From the NCBI GenBank assembly GCA_015501055.1, contig JADNYV010000997.1, forward strand, positions 1 to 11,035: DNA of 11,035 bases. The letters are read 5' to 3'. The notes beneath the pieces were generated by a model. It was given only the letters and a program-made list of their open reading frames with translations, did no database searches and was not told where the DNA came from. Each line of letters opens with the position of its first letter. Positions within the stretch are counted from its first letter, which is position 1. Origin of the DNA: Mucidula mucida (lineage: Eukaryota > Basidiomycota > Agaricomycetes > Agaricales > Physalacriaceae). The position numbers and the translations under genes were made by a program. Below, one piece after another: positions 7,885-11,035 of this stretch.

Positions 7885-9281
7885 TCAGATTGCATTGAAT
7901 GTGGTTGTAGAGGGCGGATGCCGTCTGAGGTCTACGCCGGCCTGTTCAAAAAGGGCAGCTGAAGCAGCATCTCTGAGTGAACAGATCAGGCGTCAGCTTA
8001 AGTGGTTGAATATGAATTGCTTACACTTTGTAGGACAGGTTGTAAACTACTGCTGTGACGCCAGTCTGGATGATCTTGACGGTACACTTGAGGCACGGAC
8101 AACTGCGGTACGGATGAGAAATAAAACACGCGTTAGTCAGGCAAAGAAAACTCACGTATTGCAGTAAAGAACTGATCCGCCCACCCGTTCCCTGCCCGCT
8201 TCAAGCAACGCGTTCTCTTCAGCATGTAAGCATATACAGTGATCCGCGTCATCGCCTGTGACAATGGTCTTGTTGCAGTGCAGACAACCACCTTCATTAC
8301 AATTTAACAGGTGCCGCGGGGTACCGTTATATCTATACAGTATCAGTATGATGCATCGCGGGGAACAAGATACTCACCCGGTTGCCACAATGCGATTATC
8401 TCTAACCAATATGGCTCCAACCCTTCTCTTCATGCAATTCGATCGTTGTGATGCGAGAGATGCCAATGTCTAAAGCACGTTGAGCATTGCAGCGTGGAGA
8501 GGACGTGAACGCACCATGAAATATGTATCCCAATCTGGGCGGAGATGTACAGCATCGAGTAGGTCGAGGTGACTGAGATGAACGTTAAAATCAATGATGG
8601 TGTTGAAGGTGTTGTTGACGGTCATGTGAACGAGATCCTTCATCCCGGACAGCGATTCAGACGCATTGATAGTTGGATTGCTGGTACCAAAGACAAGCTG
8701 GTCATCTTCTTGCACGAACGCTTCCAAGCTCGCGCTAAGTTGGATGTTATATAGCAGCGATCCACAGTGCAACGACGTACCTTCCAGACCGATGGAATCG
8801 CGTGAGCAACGGTGCATCGATGCTCAACAACATAAAGAACGGCCGTTTCGTGAATGGCTCCACCAGCTCCCGAGTGCACAGATCCGAGGTCACGAATCTG
8901 CTTCGCCAATTCCGGGTAACATGGTCAAGCATCTCCAAGGTAGACCTGAACGTCATGGTCATGTTCAGGCTACTCTTGAATTTGTGCGGAGTCGGTGAAG
9001 GACTGGGATCCATGGAAAGAAAGGAAAGATGCTTGTACGCGACGTCTTCCTCGTTGGGCAGGGTAGTATCCCCGGAGCCGTCGCTCGAGATGGAGGATCG
9101 TCGAGATTGTACGTCGTCGTATTCCTGATGTCCTCTGGGATGAAGGTGAGCTCCTTTGGTAGAAATAGAGCACGTACATCATCGAAACAGAGCCGGACGG
9201 GAGTGAAACCTTCTCGTGCCACCAGGAAATCTTCAACAGTGGACTTGCCAGCCGATCTTTTCCTATTATCGCAATGAACAT
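7885..9281 (-). CDS. DCD1: Deoxycytidylate (dCMP) deaminase with N-terminal P-loop domain, six exons
   Basis: Exons are 9281-8781, 8734-8515, 8469-8378, 8332-8156, 8102-8025 and 7972-7885; introns are 45-53 nt, all GT-AG. The conceptual protein is about 385 residues, longer than yeast Dcd1 (about 310). The start MFIAIIG-K/R-SAGKST is a Walker A P-loop of the kinase-like domain found at the N-terminus of fungal dCMP deaminases. A Ser/Pro-rich spacer follows, then HVTRNWRSRFVTSDL and PFFMLLSIDAPLLTRF. The catalytic domain begins LRPDWDTYFM-TLASLASQRS, then NCMKRRVGAILVRDNRIVAT, GYNGTPR and NCNEGGC. The zinc site is HAEEN (His308, catalytic Glu310) plus CPCLKC (Cys334, Cys337). The enzyme converts dCMP to dUMP, the substrate of thymidylate synthase, and is normally allosterically controlled by dCTP and dTTP. 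Exon 1 has two one-base losses: TTTT at 9258-9261 (splits the P-loop) and near 9119-9123. Exons 2-6 are clean. It is divergent from ABZ1. Confidence 0.9.
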
Positions 9282-9540
9282 GGCAAATTATGGCCCACTG
9301 GATGGCAGGTCTGTTGGGTATATGGGCGCGTGTCGTATTGCTTCAATGACCGATAACGAATGTCATGTCGAAGATGGCCGTACAAATGACAGTCGCATCC
9401 TGCTGATCGGTACTATTTGGTGACAAACCCAAACAATGGCGACGATATCTGCAAAGTTGAATGCAATTTACATGAATAGCCTGCAGAGCAATGTAGCACG
9501 ACATACGTTCGACGGTGGCCTCATTTTTTGACGCGGAAAC

Positions 9541-9563
9541 ACCGAGGAAACCCTAACCTCGGT
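9541..9563. promoter_or_regulatory. Telobox in the loop of a 7-bp perfect inverted repeat
   Basis: Arms ACCGAGG (9541-9547) and CCTCGGT (9557-9563) are perfect reverse complements. The nine bases between them are AAACCCTAA, the telobox. On the minus strand, 9559-9546 equals the 14-nt word upstream of TTI1. It lies about 225 bp from the ABZ1 ATG and about 260 bp from the dCMP deaminase ATG. Confidence 0.5.
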
Positions 9564-9610
9564 CGTCTTGTCGCTTATTTGGTCCATATTTCGACTTGAA
9601 TTTCACCTCC

Positions 9611-9637
9611 ATGCACATCCCCCCGTCTCCTCGATAG
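9611..9637 (+). other. Short upstream ORF 1 before ABZ1 (8 codons)
   Basis: ATG at 9611 reads MHIPPSPR then TAG. It matters only if ABZ1 transcription starts upstream of 9611, which the sequence does not show. Confidence 0.25.
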
Positions 9638-9639
9638 CA

Positions 9640-9723
9640 ATGATACACGGCCTAAAATCTTTCAAAAACACCATATTTATTCAGCAGCTATATTCACTGC
9701 AGCCCACATTGGCTTCACACTAG
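9640..9723 (+). other. Short upstream ORF 2 before ABZ1 (27 codons)
   Basis: ATG at 9640 begins MIHGLKSFKNT and stops at TAG 9721-9723, 65 bp before the ABZ1 ATG. It starts two bases after the stop of the first upstream ORF. It has no recognisable domain; a possible translational attenuator if present in the mRNA. Confidence 0.25.
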
Positions 9724-9748
9724 ATCCGACAATCCTAATTGCTTATAA

Positions 9749-9772
9749 TCTACACCTGCATCTACACCTGCA
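9749..9772 (+). repeat. Perfect 12-bp tandem duplication
   Basis: TCTACACCTGCA is present twice head to tail at 9749-9760 and 9761-9772, ending 16 bp before the ABZ1 ATG, probably in its 5' UTR or core promoter. Confidence 0.85.
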
Positions 9773-9788
9773 AAAGAGCCGGGAAATC

Positions 9789-11035
9789 ATGACCATAGAC
9801 GGCCCCAGAATTCTTCTCGTCGACTCCTACGACTCCTTCACGTACAAGTGCGTGCATCCATATAATCCACGAGACTCTGTTCTAACGTTTTCTGTCAGCC
9901 TAGCTTCTCTTCTTCGCAGATCTGTTCCTGGTTGTTCTATCCATATCATAAAGAACGATGACTTCAACATTCATCAGCTCCTCCCTTTCCTTCGACATTT
10001 CTCTGCAGTCGTGGTGGGTCCCGGTCCCGGTTCTCCAGAAATCGAGACGGACATCGGGTGTCGTCAGGGATTTATGGAAGTTGGCGGGCGATGATGTGTT
10101 GCCGATATTTGGCGTATGCCTAGGACTCCAGAGCTTCGTTTTGGAGTTCGGAGGTTGCATTCAACGCCTCTCTATTGTCAAGCATGGACAGATTTCTCGT
10201 ATACAACACGACGGAAGCGACCTTTTCGAAGGCGTTGGACTTGTGGAAGCTGTTCGATACCACTCTCTTCACGTTACTTTGCCATCGGTGGCGGATTCCG
10301 ACCTTCAACCGTTGGCTTGGGCGGATGATGAAGCTGAAACGGCCGCGTCCTCATGGCCGCTACACATAGAGATCTGCCCTTCTGGGCAGTCCAATATCAC
10401 CCAGAGTCGGTTCGCACCAACGGTGGGGGTTTAGAAGTGCTGTCGAATTTCTGGCGACTGGCGAAACAGTGGTCGAGAAAACAAGGGAGAGTTCCTACGC
10501 CATGGACTGCAGACGCTCGCCAAGCTTTCGGGTTCCCTTGGCCTCATTATCCACAACCTCGCCTGCCTCTGGCCTTCGTTTTACCCCTTCGGCTCTCCTT
10601 ATCGTGCAGACTGAAGTACTAGTCCTTCCGTTGTTGACGGTGCCAGTAGTCTGCGAATTACTGGGGTCGTACAATGAAGACAACCCTTTCGCTCTTCTCG
10701 ACTCTGCAGCACATCCCGGCCGTTTTTCTATCATCGGTTGTCCAACGTTAACATCCCCTCAGATCACATATTGGGTTGGTGATGAGAGCGTACATATCAC
10801 TCGTGGCCAGCATACAATGAAGGAGCATATGGCGGGAAGGATATTTGGTCTTGGCTTTCTGCGTACATGCTTGAACGCAAAGCTGTCGGCGGACATTCCG
10901 AGGTGCCGTTTTGGGCTGGATTTCTGGGGATTCTGAGTTACGAAGTTGGTTTACGCCAACTGGATGTGACTCCAAAGTCTAGTCAAGACGATCGCAGGAA
11001 ACTTCCCCACCCAGATGTCAACCTCATCTTTGTGG
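9789..11035 (+). CDS. ABZ1: Para-aminobenzoate synthase, fused PabA-PabB type (5' part, frameshifted)
   Basis: Exon 1 is 9789-9847 (MTIDGPRILLVDSYDSFTY); the intron is 9848-9898 (GTGCGT..CAG); exon 2 runs off the right edge. The first 200 residues are a class I glutamine amidotransferase: DSYDSFTYNLASLL across the splice, then VVVGPGPGSPE. The nucleophile Cys93 lies in FGVCLGLQSF, and His187/Glu189 lie in VQYHPES. The PabB-type chorismate-binding half follows: VCELLGSYNEDNPFALLDSA, HPGRFSIIG, PFWAGFLGILSYEVGL. The fused enzyme makes 4-amino-4-deoxychorismate from chorismate and glutamine, a step to p-aminobenzoate and folate. The GATase/PabB order separates it from fungal TRP3, where GATase is followed by indole-3-glycerol-phosphate synthase. 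Four single-base shifts interrupt the frame: extra G at 10056-10058, missing A at 10337-10339, one base missing around 10540-10575 (not pinned), and missing A at 10837-10838. The active-site motifs are all intact. Confidence 0.88.
9848..9898 (+). other. ABZ1 intron 1 (51 nt)
   Basis: GTGCGT donor, CTAAC branch site at 9882-9886, TGTCAG acceptor. Phase 2 splicing turns TAC-AA|C-CTA into Y-N-L and completes the conserved DSYDSFTYNL strand-loop of the amidotransferase. Confidence 0.92.

Larger units (their letters stand above)
9282..9788. promoter_or_regulatory. Divergent promoter region, dCMP deaminase / ABZ1
   Basis: This 507-bp stretch separates the start codons of dCMP deaminase (minus) and ABZ1 (plus). 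I find no coding region beyond short upstream ORFs. It contains a telobox in an inverted repeat (9541-9563) and ACGCGG at 9531-9536, which matches five of six bases of the ACGCGT S-phase (MCB) box. It also has a pyrimidine-rich stretch around 9600-9632, two short upstream ORFs before ABZ1, and a perfect 12-bp tandem duplication just before the ABZ1 ATG. Which elements serve which gene is unknown. Confidence 0.55.

Noticed and set aside
8569..9277. Plus-strand open frames over the dCMP deaminase gene
   Set aside because: The minus strand carries the P-loop, HAEEN and CPCLKC motifs with matching introns; the plus frames are chance complements.
1..11035. Cluster of pseudogenes or a degenerate genomic segment
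   Set aside because: Five unrelated housekeeping genes share the same type of lesion, mostly in homopolymers, with no nonsense substitutions and intact active sites; a technical cause fits better. Kept as a finding with a stated test.
1..11035. A biosynthetic cluster, mobile element, CRISPR array, tRNA or other special system
   Set aside because: No direct-repeat arrays, terminal inverted repeats, transposase or tailoring-enzyme motifs, and no cloverleaf seen by eye. The genes are ordinary conserved housekeeping loci.

Overview
The window reads as nuclear DNA of a filamentous fungus, most likely an Agaricomycete basidiomycete. Six conserved eukaryotic housekeeping genes are packed into 11 kb. 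Their coding regions are split by very small GT-AG introns (45-54 nt), several with CTNAC/CTCAAC-type branch sites, and intergenic gaps are often near 100 bp. I see no mobile element, CRISPR array, tRNA, rRNA or obvious horizontally acquired segment.

Layout, left to right. (1) 1-190, + strand: 3' end of a VTA1-like gene (Vps4/ESCRT-III regulator). (2) 276-3113, - strand: a three-exon alpha-arrestin with Arrestin_N, Arrestin_C and a PPxY motif. (3) 3215-4296, + strand: a three-exon POP3-like subunit of RNase P/MRP, divergent from the arrestin across 101 bp. (4) 4404-7745, + strand: TTI1, a HEAT-repeat subunit of the TEL2-TTI1-TTI2 cochaperone. (5) 7885-9281, - strand: dCMP deaminase with six exons. 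(6) 9789 to beyond 11035, + strand: fused para-aminobenzoate synthase (PabA-PabB type, ABZ1), truncated by the window edge.

Functional links are modest. VTA1 and alpha-arrestin both act in endosomal sorting. dCMP deaminase (makes dUMP) and ABZ1 (makes the folate precursor) share a roughly 507-bp divergent promoter, and both products feed thymidylate synthesis. A 14-nt telobox-containing word is shared exactly by the TTI1 promoter and the dCMP deaminase/ABZ1 promoter; in the second it forms the loop of a 7-bp inverted repeat.

The most striking property is a scatter of about eleven single-base frameshifts through five of the six genes, mostly one base lost from a homopolymer run, with conserved protein sequence resuming immediately in the new frame. 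This looks like sequencing or assembly error in working genes rather than decay, but the sequence alone cannot prove it. Gene models below are therefore conceptual across those points. I find no convincing previously undescribed system here; the regulatory motif pair, a probable GC-AG intron and a NAGNAG acceptor in POP3 are the best leads.
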